Shown here piece after piece: positions 43,923 to 52,319 of a DNA stretch of 64,000 nucleotides. Both the position numbers and the translations under genes were made by a program. Position 1 is the first letter of the stretch; the number at the start of each line of letters is the position of its first letter. Source of the stretch: CAZJFH01 sp964545205 (GTDB lineage Bacteria; Pseudomonadota; Alphaproteobacteria; Rhodospirillales; Magnetospirillaceae). The stretch is from NCBI GenBank assembly GCA_964545205.1, contig CAZJFH010000001.1, positions 1 to 64,000 of the forward strand, written 5' to 3'. The notes under the pieces were generated by a model. The model saw only the letters and a program-made list of their open reading frames with translations. It was not told the DNA's origin and ran no database searches.

Positions 43923-44854
43923 GCGATGGCCGCACTCCGGAGCATTGGCCCAAGGTGATCGTCAGCGACGACACCAGCCGCGTCTCGGTCCCGATGCCGA
44001 GCGCCGCACCGGACGCGCCGCCGCCGCCGACGCCGCGCCGCCGGTCGCCCTGGCGCTGGGCGGTCGGAGGCCTGCTGCTGCTGCTGGTCACCGGACTGCT
44101 CGTCGATGCCCTGGGCTGGGTGGCCGCGGCGTTCGCCCTCGGCACCGGCTGGGGCGTCGCCGCTTCGGTGCTGCTGGCGCTGGGAATCGCCGGGCCGCTT
44201 TACTGGCTGGGCTACGAACTGCGCGGGTTCGCCCGGCTGCGGGTGCTCGACGACATTCACCTGCGCGCGGCCGCCGAACTCGACCGCGAACAGGCCCTGC
44301 GGCTGGTGGAGCAGAGCATCCGCCTGCTGCCGGCCCCCACCGGCGAGGCCGCGTTCCGAGCCGCCCTGGCGCCGCACCACGACGGCCCGAGCGTGCTCAA
44401 CCTGGCCCGCGGCACCGTGATGAGTCCGGCCGACCAGCGCGCCACGGTGCTGGTGCGGCGCGCCGCCCTGCAGGCGGCGGCGATGACGGCGCTGTCGCCG
44501 ACGGCGCTCACCGACACGGTCCTGTTCGTCGCCCGCGCGCTTCGCCTGCTGCGCGACATCGCCGAAGCCTACGGCCAGCGCCCCGGGCTGGCCGGCACGC
44601 GCCACTTGCTCGGCCGGATCGCGCGCGAGGCGGCGACGCTGGGCGCCGCGGACCTGGTGCTGCACGGCGCCGCCGCGGAGGTCGGCGGCGGCCTGCTCTC
44701 GAAGCTGTTCGCCGGGCTGGGCGGCGGCGCCGTGGCCGGCCAGCGCATGGCGCGGCTGGGCTTGCTGGCGATGCGGGTATGCCGGCCGATCCCGTTCCTG
44801 GACACCGAAATGCCAACCGTGATCGGGCTGCTGGAGCCTCGCCCCGAGCGGTAG
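43919..44854 (+). CDS. ycjF: YcjF/TIGR01620 family membrane protein
   Basis: The 311-residue protein has a Pro-rich N-terminal tail, two closely spaced membrane helices (about 46-66 and 70-100; WAVGGLLLLLVTGLLVDALG, VLLALGIAGPLYWLGYEL) and a C-terminal DUF697-like helical domain (about 170-300). It overlaps ycjX by ATGA, the usual gene pair. It probably works with YcjX at the inner membrane; the mechanism is not known. Confidence 0.88.
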   Translation: MSDGRTPEHWPKVIVSDDTSRVSVPMPSAAPDAPPPPTPRRRSPWRWAVGGLLLLLVTGLLVDALGWVAAAFALGTGWGVAASVLLALGIAGPLYWLGYELRGFARLRVLDDIHLRAAAELDREQALRLVEQSIRLLPAPTGEAAFRAALAPHHDGPSVLNLARGTVMSPADQRATVLVRRAALQAAAMTALSPTALTDTVLFVARALRLLRDIAEAYGQRPGLAGTRHLLGRIAREAATLGAADLVLHGAAAEVGGGLLSKLFAGLGGGAVAGQRMARLGLLAMRVCRPIPFLDTEMPTVIGLLEPRPER

Positions 44855-45008
44855 GAGGCGGCGCGGCGGGACCGGAGCATTCGTCGACGACGCCACGCGC
44901 CGCCTTCGGGCGCGGGCGCCCTTGCTTGCGCGACAGGTATCCATTTCGGCCTATGGTGGCACGATGCGCGCCATCTAACATGGTTTGCAGACGATACAAG
45001 GTTCGTGG

Positions 45009-46874
45009 ATGCCCCCGACAGATTCACAGCGGCCCAGGCCAGTCCGGCGCCGATCGAGCCTGCGGCTGCTTCTGCCGGCGCTTTTGCTGCTCGCCTTCCT
45101 TCCCGGTTTCGCCGCCTTCGCCTACCACGTCGCCCACCGGCTTGCCGAAGAGCGCGCCGCGGCGCTCGCGCAGTTGTCCGAAACGGTTTCGGATGTCGCC
45201 GCCGACAACGGCCGGCTGCTCGGCGAGACGCTCTATTTGCTCAAGGCGCTGGCCATCACCCCGGCCGTGCGCAATTTCACCGCCGATCCCGCGGCGTGCG
45301 GCGCCGTCATGGCCCGGGTGGTCGCCGAGAACCCGCGCTACGCCTTCGCCGGCGTCGTCGCCGCCGACGGCTCGGTCGTCTGCTCCGGCCTGCCGGTCCG
45401 GCCCGGGGTTCATGTCCGGGACCGCACATGGTTCGCGCGGGTGATGGCGAGCCGGGAGTTCTCGGTCGGCGACCTGGCGGTCGGCAAGGGCAGCGGCCGG
45501 GCGTCGGTGCATCTCGCCTATCCACTGCTCGAAGATGGCCGCTTCCTGGGCGCGATCAACGTCGCCCTGGACGTGGAGTGGCTGAACCGGCACCTGTCCA
45601 AGCTCGACCTGCCGCACGACACCGTGGTGTCGGTGGTCGATTCGCGAGGCACCGTCGTCGGCCGCCATCCCGGCGGCGCCCGCTTCATCGGCACCGTGAT
45701 ACCGCAAGATCACCTGGTGCGCCGCATGGCGGCCGAGGATTCCGGCACCTTCGAGGCCGAGGCACTGGACGGCCGCGAACGGCTGTTCGCCTTCGCCAAG
45801 CTTGGCCGGCAGTCGACCGGAACCCTGACGGTGGTCCTCGGCCAGGACGAAGAGACGGTGGTGCGGCCGGCCGAGAAGGATCTGCGGTTCGGCGGGCTCG
45901 GCCTCGGCCTGGTTGCGCTGCTCGGCCTCGGCGCCGCCGCGGTCTCCGGGCACCAGTTGATCGGCCGCCCCTCGGCGCGTCTGGTCGAGGCGGCGCGCCG
46001 CCTCGGCAGTGGCGACATGCGGGCGCGGGTCGGCGCGCTCGACGCGGGCGCGGAACTGGCGACCGTGGCGCAAGCCTTCGACGACATGGCCGACCGCTTG
46101 GCCCGTCACGAATCCGACCTGCGCCGGGCCCGCGACGCCGCCGAGGCGGCGAGCGTATCGAAGAGCCGCTTCCTGGCCGCCGCCAGCCACGATCTGCGCC
46201 AGCCGTTGCAGTCGCTGTTCCTCTCGGCCGAGGTGCTGAACCTGCGCAACGCGGATGGGTCATTGGCGCCGGCGCTGCGGCACATGAACGACTCGCTGGA
46301 GGCGATGAAGGAGATTCTCGACAAGCTCCTCGACATCTCGAAGCTCGAAGCCGGCATGCTCCCGATCACCCGTGCCCCGGTCGGCGCGGACACGGTGCTG
46401 GAACGCCTCGCCGCCGGGTACGGCCCGCGTTTCGCGGCGCAGGGCCTGCGACTCCGGTCGGTTCCCTGCGCCGCCGAGATCGAAACCGACCGCATCCTGC
46501 TCGAACGCATCCTCGGCAACTTTCTCGACAACGCGTTGCGCTATACGCGTTCCGGTGGCGCCGTGGTCGGATGCCGCAGGCGCGGCCCGGTTCTGCGGTT
46601 CGACATCGTCGACAGCGGGATAGGCATACCGGAAGGGCAGCAGGAACTGGTGTTCGAGGAATTCGTGCAGTTGCACAACGCCGAGCGCGACCGGGCCAAA
46701 GGACTCGGGCTCGGGCTGGCGATCGCCCAGCGCATAGCAGGCGCACTCGGCCACCCGATCGAGCTGACCTCGCGTCCCGGCCGCGGCTCGCGCTTTTCGG
46801 TCACGGTTCCGCTCGCCCGTGCCGATCGCCGCCTCCATGAGGTCGGCGCAGGAGAAGCCCAGCCAAAAAGCTGA
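45009..46874 (+). CDS. Membrane sensor histidine kinase with a dCACHE-type sensor
   Basis: The 621-residue kinase has an N-terminal helix (about 18-42), a double-CACHE-like periplasmic sensor (about 43-290; FAGVVAADGSVVCSG, VHVRDRTWFARVMASREF), a second helix (about 298-320), HAMP, HisKA with His394 (AASHDLRQPLQSLFLSAEVL) and HATPase_c (LGNFLDNALRY, GLGLGLAIAQRIAGALG). CACHE sensors usually bind small metabolites. ATG 45009 is used; the upstream TTG (44985) would add eight residues. No regulator gene is adjacent. The last codons overlap a 32-base direct repeat. Confidence 0.9.
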   Translation: MPPTDSQRPRPVRRRSSLRLLLPALLLLAFLPGFAAFAYHVAHRLAEERAAALAQLSETVSDVAADNGRLLGETLYLLKALAITPAVRNFTADPAACGAVMARVVAENPRYAFAGVVAADGSVVCSGLPVRPGVHVRDRTWFARVMASREFSVGDLAVGKGSGRASVHLAYPLLEDGRFLGAINVALDVEWLNRHLSKLDLPHDTVVSVVDSRGTVVGRHPGGARFIGTVIPQDHLVRRMAAEDSGTFEAEALDGRERLFAFAKLGRQSTGTLTVVLGQDEETVVRPAEKDLRFGGLGLGLVALLGLGAAAVSGHQLIGRPSARLVEAARRLGSGDMRARVGALDAGAELATVAQAFDDMADRLARHESDLRRARDAAEAASVSKSRFLAAASHDLRQPLQSLFLSAEVLNLRNADGSLAPALRHMNDSLEAMKEILDKLLDISKLEAGMLPITRAPVGADTVLERLAAGYGPRFAAQGLRLRSVPCAAEIETDRILLERILGNFLDNALRYTRSGGAVVGCRRRGPVLRFDIVDSGIGIPEGQQELVFEEFVQLHNAERDRAKGLGLGLAIAQRIAGALGHPIELTSRPGRGSRFSVTVPLARADRRLHEVGAGEAQPKS

Positions 46875-46886
46875 GCCCTTTCAAAC
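46855..46886 (+). repeat. 32-bp direct repeat, copy 1 (3' end of kinase gene)
   Basis: The bases from AAGCCCAGCC to CCCTTTCAAAC, covering the kinase stop codon, recur at 47170-47201 with one mismatch (31 of 32). The two copies enclose the intergenic repeat patch next to the recombinase gene. Confidence 0.75.
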
Positions 46887-46910
46887 CCCTCGCCGGCCGG
46901 CATTTTTGAT

Positions 46911-47097
46911 TCATCGCGGATTGGCGGAAAAGACGTTCGCAGCGCTCCCGCGTCATGCCCGCGCAGGCGGGCATCTATTTTCCAGAGGCGGTTCGGAGCA
47001 CGGGCGGGCGCCTCTGCGAAGAACACCCGAGGCCTCTGGAAAATGGGCCCCCGCCTTCGCGGGGGCGACGGTCCGGGATCCCCGCCAATCCGTGATG
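46911..47097. repeat. Intergenic palindromic element
   Basis: TCATCGCGGATTGGCGG at the left is the near-perfect inverse of CCGCCAATCCGTGATG at 47081. Inside are GTCATGCCCGCGCAGGCGGG and GGGCCCCCGCCTTCGCGGGG, hairpins typical of short repeats found between genes in many alphaproteobacteria. It has no coding potential. Confidence 0.65.
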
Positions 47098-47141
47098 CGG
47101 CGCCTGGCGGGAGAGGGAGAGAAGGAAGCGCCCGTGGCTCT

Positions 47142-47161
47142 CCCCGGAATTCGGCGACGAA
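47142..47161 (+). repeat. Dispersed repeat terminus, copy at 47.1 kb
   Basis: CCCCGGAATTCGGCGACGAA is the same end sequence as at 133 and 37658 (one change), preceded by a GGGAGAGGG-type stretch like theirs. Confidence 0.6.
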
Positions 47162-47163
47162 AA

Positions 47164-47201
47164 CAAAAAAAGCCCAGCCGAAAAGCTGAGCCCTTTCAAA
47201 C
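47164..47201 (-). terminator. 32-bp direct repeat, copy 2; terminator-like on the minus strand
   Basis: This is the second copy (47170-47201) of the repeat at 46855. Read on the minus strand, GCTCAGC pairs with GCTGGGC around TTTTCG and is followed by TTTTTTTG, a good intrinsic terminator. No minus-strand gene ends here now, so it may be left over from sequence displaced by insertion of the neighbouring recombinase-bearing DNA, or serve as an attachment-site relic. Confidence 0.5.
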
Positions 47202-47346
47202 ACCGGCAGCGCGGACCGCGCTGGCGTCCCCAAGGGGACCTGGGGACCACCGGAACGTTTACAACCACATATCAAAGCGTTAGCTTCGACAAGGGTTTAA
47301 GCCCCTGTGACCTGTGCCACATGGGTGTGCCACACGGAGCCGAATC

Positions 47347-48978
47347 TTGGCGCTTTTTAAGCGAGGAAACACCTACTGGATCAAAGTCCGCGTGCCGAAA
47401 GACCTGCGCGAGGTCTACAGCGGCGATTTCGTCCGCGAAAGCCTCGGCACCACCAGACGGCGTGATGCTCAGGTCAAGCATGACATCCGTGCGGGCGAGA
47501 TCAAGTGTGGCTTCCAGCAGCGCCGGGACGAAGCGCGTGGGATCAAGACCTATGATCGGGAAGACCTCCGTGCCTGGGCGCGGATGGCGGCATACCGCCC
47601 CGAGCAGGCATTCCTCAAAGCGGTGAACCCACTTGGTTTGGCGAGCGGCACGGGCCAAACGATTTCCGGCCTGCGCGAGGAACTCGCATCGGTACCGCGC
47701 CTTGCCGTCGAGAACGCCGACGAGTTCATCGAGCGGCGGGAACTTGCGCTCCCCAAGGACTCGGAGAGCTACGCCTATTTCCTCGGCTGCGTTCGCAACT
47801 ACCTCACCGATCAGATCACGCTCGACCTTCGAGTGCTGCTGGGGAGCCAGCAACCGGAGTTCATCGCGGTCAGACCGCCAGACACCCCCTCCCCGTTCAC
47901 CACGACGCCTTCGCCCGAGAACGAGGACGATACCAGCAATCTGGGAGGTGCCGGCAAGACCACACTGATCGAGGCCGTGGAGCGGTTCAAGTCGGCTGAA
48001 GGATGGCGCAAGCGCACCCCGAAAACCCAGGCTGCCTATGGGGAAAGCTTTAGGCTGCTGCTTCGGTTCCTGACCGAAACCCGATACGTCCATACGATCC
48101 GGCCCGGCGATGTCGAGGCCTTTCGGGAAATCCTGAACGCATTGCCGGTGAACTGCCCAAAGCAAGGTGACCTGCGAGACGCCATTCGTGGGCCGGAGGA
48201 GAAGATCGCCAGTGGCACCAAGAACCGGCACATCACCGCAATTAGGCAGCTTTTCGGGTTCCTTAAGAAGCAGTGGTTCATCCGCTACGATCCATCCCTG
48301 AGCCTGTCCCGATTCGACGGCAAGCAGAAATGGATCAGGGTTCCGTTCACCGAGGCAGACCTCAAGGCGATGTTCCTCGGTGATACCCTGCATCGGGGCG
48401 ACCACGAAAGCGTCTACCACTGGCTCCCCTTGCTGGCCCTGTTCACGGGCGCTCGGCGCAACGAACTGTGTCAGCTTCAGCCCGGCGACATCGTACAGCA
48501 TCAGGGTGTATGGTGCCTGCGGATCACCACGGATTCCGAGGACGAAGCAGAGTCAAAGAGCCTGAAGACGCATGGTGCACAACGCCTCGTCCCACTGCAT
48601 CCCATGCTCCTGAAGCGGTTTGGGTTCCTCGAATTTGTCGCCCGAAACAGACAGAATCCCAACGGACGCATCTTCCGCGAGCTTACCTATACGATGGTGA
48701 ACCAGTGGGGCGGAAAGTTCGACAAGAGCTTCCACCGCCGTCTCGCAGAGATCATCACGCGCCGCAAGGGAAACACCACAAAAGGCTTCCACAGCTTCAG
48801 ACATCTCGTCAACGACAAGCTAGGGGAGGCACGGGTCGAGTACGGTGTCATTGACGCGCTACTCGGATGGAGTTCTCACGAGCGGTCCGTAGCCATGCGC
48901 GATCACTACGGAGACCGGGAGACGCCGTTCCGAAAACTGGTGGAGGCGGTGAACTGCCTGGAATATCCGTGGCTCTGA
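47347..48978 (+). CDS. Tyrosine site-specific recombinase (integrase)
   Basis: The 543-residue phage-type integrase has an N-terminal arm-like segment (ALFKRGNTYWIKVRVPKDL, as in DUF6538-type integrases), a core-binding region (about 205-300) and a catalytic domain with Arg in FTGARRNELCQL, HSFRH (H-x-x-R box) and Tyr in MRDHYGDRE. The start is TTG at 47347, chosen for the GGAG eight bases upstream and the family N-terminus; GTG at 47314 is possible. Its position next to repeats and before a long run of hypothetical genes marks the left end of a genomic island. Confidence 0.92.
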   Translation: MALFKRGNTYWIKVRVPKDLREVYSGDFVRESLGTTRRRDAQVKHDIRAGEIKCGFQQRRDEARGIKTYDREDLRAWARMAAYRPEQAFLKAVNPLGLASGTGQTISGLREELASVPRLAVENADEFIERRELALPKDSESYAYFLGCVRNYLTDQITLDLRVLLGSQQPEFIAVRPPDTPSPFTTTPSPENEDDTSNLGGAGKTTLIEAVERFKSAEGWRKRTPKTQAAYGESFRLLLRFLTETRYVHTIRPGDVEAFREILNALPVNCPKQGDLRDAIRGPEEKIASGTKNRHITAIRQLFGFLKKQWFIRYDPSLSLSRFDGKQKWIRVPFTEADLKAMFLGDTLHRGDHESVYHWLPLLALFTGARRNELCQLQPGDIVQHQGVWCLRITTDSEDEAESKSLKTHGAQRLVPLHPMLLKRFGFLEFVARNRQNPNGRIFRELTYTMVNQWGGKFDKSFHRRLAEIITRRKGNTTKGFHSFRHLVNDKLGEARVEYGVIDALLGWSSHERSVAMRDHYGDRETPFRKLVEAVNCLEYPWL

Positions 48979-49025
48979 GTCGCGCAATTTATGAAATGGC
49001 AACTCGGGCCGCCTAAGCTCGGGAC

Positions 49026-49238
49026 ATGCACCTTAAGGCACTCATCGACCATTTCGAAGGAATCGCGGCGGAACTGCGGCAGCAGGGCAAAGAGCGGATT
49101 GCTGCTCACGCCGAGAATGCCGTGCGTGGCCTGCGGGAGAAACAGGCTGCGGATCAGCACTGGATCGAAATGGCGCGCCCGGAAGCGGCAGAACAACCGG
49201 ATTACGCGTTGCTCACGGCGGCTGTTCCTGGCCGTTGA
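49026..49238 (+). CDS. Small hypothetical protein
   Basis: The 70-residue product is a helical, charged protein (MHLKALIDHFEGIAAELRQQ) with composition typical of a real gene. The ribosome site is weak. I do not recognise a family. Its last 37 bases overlap the convergent zinc-ribbon-like reading frame at 49202. Confidence 0.5.
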   Translation: MHLKALIDHFEGIAAELRQQGKERIAAHAENAVRGLREKQAADQHWIEMARPEAAEQPDYALLTAAVPGR

Positions 49239-49378
49239 GGCTCAGGAGCATCCTCGTCCCACTCCGAGACGCAGAAGCAGGTCTGGCACCAGCAATACCG
49301 CTGCCCATCCGCTTCAACGATCTGAAGCTGAGCCATTTCGCGACATGCCGGACAACGGTCCATGAACTTCGGCCACAT
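49202..49378 (-). CDS. Small Cys-rich, zinc-ribbon-like protein
   Basis: The 58-residue product MWPKFMDRCPACREMAQLQI continues to RYCWCQTCFCVSEW. Two Cys pairs (CPAC and CWCQTC) about 20 residues apart resemble a small zinc ribbon. No clear ribosome site is visible, and a Met nine codons upstream could be the true start. It overlaps the end of the gene at 49026. Confidence 0.4.
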   Translation of the reverse strand: MWPKFMDRCPACREMAQLQIVEADGQRYCWCQTCFCVSEWDEDAPEPQRPGTAAVSNA

Positions 49379-49436
49379 GGGCGTATCATGAGCGGGTTGA
49401 CACATGCGAGCAACAATAGGCCTTACTTTTTGTATG

Positions 49437-49598
49437 GTCAATCCGTTCATGCCGCGCGCCAACATGGGCACTCCGGTTCGTCTGGCTGAAGTCAGCGGGC
49501 ATAGTCCGACCGGCACCGGGAACAACCCGTTCGCTTACTACGCGCGGCTTTCGGCTCGTGGCAGCATGATCGTAAAGAATCCAAGGGGACCGCTGTGA
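49437..49598 (+). CDS. Small hypothetical protein
   Basis: This frame encodes 53 residues from MVNPFMPRANMGTPVRLAEV. Its stop overlaps the GTG start of the next frame (GTGA), which suggests coupled translation. The upstream in-frame start at 49404 is also possible. No family is recognised. Confidence 0.3.
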   Translation, partial: VNPFMPRANMGTPVRLAEVSGHSPTGTGNNPFAYYARLSARGSMIVKNPRGPL

Positions 49599-49957
49599 AC
49601 GATCACGACCGCCGGAATGCACTCGCTGTGTACTCGATGTCGATAGATGTTGCGCAGGCGATGGCGAAACAGACGGCAGAGGTGTTCGAAGGACGGTGCT
49701 ATGGCCCGAAGGTCGCGAAGGCTCCGTCGCCGGGCAGATTGCCGGAAATCGTCGCAACGGTCAGCGAAAATTGGGCGAAGTTCGACTGGCGGCCGGCTGC
49801 CGTGACTGGTGCCATGGCGCAACGCTGCCTTCTTTGCCGTAAAGTCGAGGACTGTCGCTGCCGGCTTTTGGTACACCACGTCCATTTGCTGTTGGCGAAC
49901 GCCGGACGAGCTTCAGCCGATCTTCTCCGGGATGACCGCTCTCGGGAACTGAACTGA
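49595..49957 (+). CDS. Hypothetical protein
   Basis: The 120-residue frame starts with GTG overlapping the previous stop. The first 95 residues look protein-like (ALAVYSMSIDVAQAMAKQTA; LPEIVATVSENWAKFDWRP) and include three closely spaced Cys (CLLCRKVEDCRC). The C-terminus is less convincing and could be an extension into non-coding DNA. No family is recognised. Confidence 0.4.
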   Translation: MNDHDRRNALAVYSMSIDVAQAMAKQTAEVFEGRCYGPKVAKAPSPGRLPEIVATVSENWAKFDWRPAAVTGAMAQRCLLCRKVEDCRCRLLVHHVHLLLANAGRASADLLRDDRSRELN

Positions 49958-49995
49958 TATCTTCAGTGGAACGCACCCCAGTGACTTAGGGCTGC

Positions 49996-50235
49996 TCAGC
50001 GCCTCGGCCACCATGCCGGGCCGGCGATCACGTCCCGGTACCAGAATGGTGCCGCTAGCTCGGGTTCGAGAATGGCGTCGGCCGGGAACACCAGTTGCTA
50101 GATGGCAATGGTCTCGGACCGCACCAAAATCGTACCACAGCATCGGATCGCCCGGTGGAGGCCACCGGGAATAGCCTGGGCCGGTGCAGGCCGGCTGGGG
50201 CTGAGGATCATGTCATCGGTCACGAACACCATCAT
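49996..50235 (-). pseudogene. Small gene interrupted by an amber codon
   Basis: A minus-strand frame starting MMVFVTDDMILSPSRP reads 45 codons to TAG (50098-50100) and then continues in the same frame with QLVFPADAILEPELAAPFWY and RDVIAGPAWWPRR to a TGA at 49996. The composition on both sides of the TAG is protein-like. There is no good ribosome site. It is most simply a decayed gene; the product is not recognised. The remaining bases of the 49958-50307 interval show nothing else. Confidence 0.35.
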
Positions 50236-50307
50236 GATCGACACGGTGAGAAACACGCGACCTCTGATCTCCGCTAATCGTTTACGTGCTGAGAACCCGA
50301 GGTGAAG

Positions 50308-51528
50308 ATGACAGCCGAGAAGCAGCCGCGTGAGCGCACAGGGCAGGCAGAAGCCGAGCGCGAACTTCAGAAGCTCCGGGGCGAAGGCGGTGCCTTCGTT
50401 GAAGCCGTCGAGGCAACGCGCATGCCGATGGTGGTGACTGACCCTACGGTCGCGGACAACCCGATCATCTACGCCAATGCCGCATTCCTGGAGATGTGCG
50501 GCTACGACATGGACGAGGTGCTGGGGCAGAACTATTACTTCCTCACGGGACACAAGACCGATCCCGAGATCGTCCGCCACATCGAACGGGCGATGACGGC
50601 CCGCGACCACATCCAGATCGAAGTGCTGCTCTATCGCAAAGATGGCCGCGAAATCTGGGTATCGCAGTTCGTAAGTCCGCAGTGGGAGGAAGGGCGCGTC
50701 GTCCGACACTTCGCCTCGTTGATCGATATCACCGACCGCGTGACCGCTGAACACGAACTGAAGGAAATGGCTCAAAGCCTGGAGCAGCGGGTCGAGCAGC
50801 GAACACGTCTTTTGCAGGAAGCGAAGGGAAAGTTGGAAGCGGAGGTCGAGCGCCGTTCCAAGCTGGAAAGCGTCTTACGGGATGCTCTTGATCGCAATGA
50901 GGAGACACTTCGACAGAAGGACTACCTGATCAAGGAGATCAACCACCGCACCAAGAACGCCATCGCCACGGCGGCATCGCTGCTCCGCATCCAGGCGCTC
51001 AACAGTGAGCGCTCCGAGACCCGAGAAGCATTATTGACGGCGGAGAACAGGCTGGCGCGGATCGCCGAGGTCCATGCCATGCTTTACCAGGGCAATACCC
51101 CTGACCAGATCGACTTCACCGAATACCTGAGGCGGCTCGCGCGCAACCTGATCACCTCGATGGAATCGGTGCCTGGGCAGGTTGATCTGCGTGTCGATGC
51201 CAACGAGGTGGTGTGGGGGCCGGACGTGGCGATCCCCCTCGGCCTGATTGCAACCGAAGCCATCACCAACAGCATGAAACATGCCTTCCCCGCCGGTCGG
51301 CCCGGAACAATCGGCATCCGACTGAACGCGATGAAAGACGGGATGATGCGGCTGTGCCTTGAGGACAGCGGTGTAGGCCTGGGATCGACACGACGTGCCG
51401 GGGCGCTCGGGTTGAAGCTCGTGGACGCCTTCGCGCAGCAGATCAAGGGCAAGGCGACGGTGACATCGCGCACCAACGGCGGCGTCATGGTGGAGGTCAT
51501 CTTCCGCGACCCCAGCGTTGCAGCTTGA
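50308..51528 (+). CDS. PAS(LOV-like)-HisKA_2 family sensor histidine kinase
   Basis: The 406-residue soluble kinase has an N-terminal PAS domain very like LOV domains (DNPIIYANAAFLEMCGYDMD, EVLGQNYYFLTGHKTDPEI), but the photoactive Cys of the GxNCRFLQG motif is Tyr76. A coiled coil (about 150-195) leads to the HisKA_2 box with His213 (LIKEINHRTKNAIATAASLL) and a C-terminal HATPase_c (LGLIATEAITNSMKHAF; DSGVGLG). It cannot form the usual flavin-Cys adduct, so if it senses light or redox it does so differently. ATG 50308 follows GAGGTGAAG. The receiver at 51665 is its likely partner. Confidence 0.9.
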   Translation: MTAEKQPRERTGQAEAERELQKLRGEGGAFVEAVEATRMPMVVTDPTVADNPIIYANAAFLEMCGYDMDEVLGQNYYFLTGHKTDPEIVRHIERAMTARDHIQIEVLLYRKDGREIWVSQFVSPQWEEGRVVRHFASLIDITDRVTAEHELKEMAQSLEQRVEQRTRLLQEAKGKLEAEVERRSKLESVLRDALDRNEETLRQKDYLIKEINHRTKNAIATAASLLRIQALNSERSETREALLTAENRLARIAEVHAMLYQGNTPDQIDFTEYLRRLARNLITSMESVPGQVDLRVDANEVVWGPDVAIPLGLIATEAITNSMKHAFPAGRPGTIGIRLNAMKDGMMRLCLEDSGVGLGSTRRAGALGLKLVDAFAQQIKGKATVTSRTNGGVMVEVIFRDPSVAA

Positions 51529-51664
51529 GATGGTCAGATCAGCCGCATAGCGGGAGCGAGGTGAGGTGCAGGTCTCATCCGCAATCCGTCTATCTGACCT
51601 TCCATGTTTTTGAAGTGATCCCAGATCATGGAGATTGGTAGCACCTCAGCGCCGAGAGGTGAAA

Positions 51665-52057
51665 ATGTGCGACGTCCTGCTGGTGGACGACGAACCCGTC
51701 GTGCTTCGTGGAATGGCGGCTGTATTGGAAATCTGCGGCGTGACCCCCCATACGGCGGAAAGCCGGGAACAAGCACTCGATCACCTGCGCGGGGGGCTCG
51801 ACCCAGTAGCCATCATTGCGGACTTCCGTCTGCGCAATGGCGAGACAGGCATACAGGTGATCGAGCAGGGGCGTCAGTTGCTCGGCAAAGCCGTTCCTGG
51901 TCTGATCATCACTGGCGATACCGCCCCCGATCTGGTAGCTCGCTTCAGCGAGTGTGGCGTCCCCGTGCTGCACAAGCCCGTAGGGCTGGCGGAGCTTCTG
52001 ACGAAGCTCGACGATTTAATTGGTGATCGGTGCCATGGGCTGAAATTGACAGCCTGA
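51665..52057 (+). CDS. Single-domain response regulator
   Basis: This 130-residue receiver has the usual residues: VLLVDDEP, phospho-Asp in IIADFRLRNGETG, Thr in LIITGDTAPD and Lys in LHKPVGLAELL. There is no output domain. It has a good ribosome site (GAGAGGTGAAA). It lies 136 bases after the LOV-like kinase and probably receives its phosphate. Such regulators often follow hybrid or HWE/HisKA_2 kinases in this clade. Confidence 0.88.
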   Translation: MCDVLLVDDEPVVLRGMAAVLEICGVTPHTAESREQALDHLRGGLDPVAIIADFRLRNGETGIQVIEQGRQLLGKAVPGLIITGDTAPDLVARFSECGVPVLHKPVGLAELLTKLDDLIGDRCHGLKLTA

Positions 52058-52121
52058 ACTCACTGAAAATCTCCGCATCCGAGGATCGAACGTGGTTCTG
52101 CCGCTATTTTCGGAACGGTAA

Positions 52122-52319
52122 CTGATTGGCGGCAGGCAGAACGGGTCTCTTCACCTGGACATCAGCGACGATGGCGTCGGTATGCCCGCAGCACCGGCGC
52201 GCAAAGGTCTAGGAAGCAAATTCGTGCCGCTGTTGACCGAGCAGATGAGGGGGAGTGGCGGGTCGATTCTGAGCCAATGAAGGGAACGGCCCTCCGCATA
52301 TCGATCCCCTGGAGGACCG
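52122..52319 (+). pseudogene. Remnant of a histidine-kinase ATPase domain
   Basis: Frame 1 encodes NGSLHLDISDDGVGMPAAPA, then RKGLGSKFVPLLTEQMRG, which is the G1/G2 part of a HATPase_c domain. A frame change near 52250 then gives EPMKGTALRISIPW, the typical last strand. There is no start codon or kinase core. It is the tail of a destroyed HisKA_2-type kinase, next to the intact kinase genes. Confidence 0.6.

Noticed and set aside
46541..47275. Minus-strand frames across the 46.9-47.2 kb repeats
   Set aside because: The repeated FERAQLFGWA stretch comes from translating the 32-bp direct repeat; not a gene.
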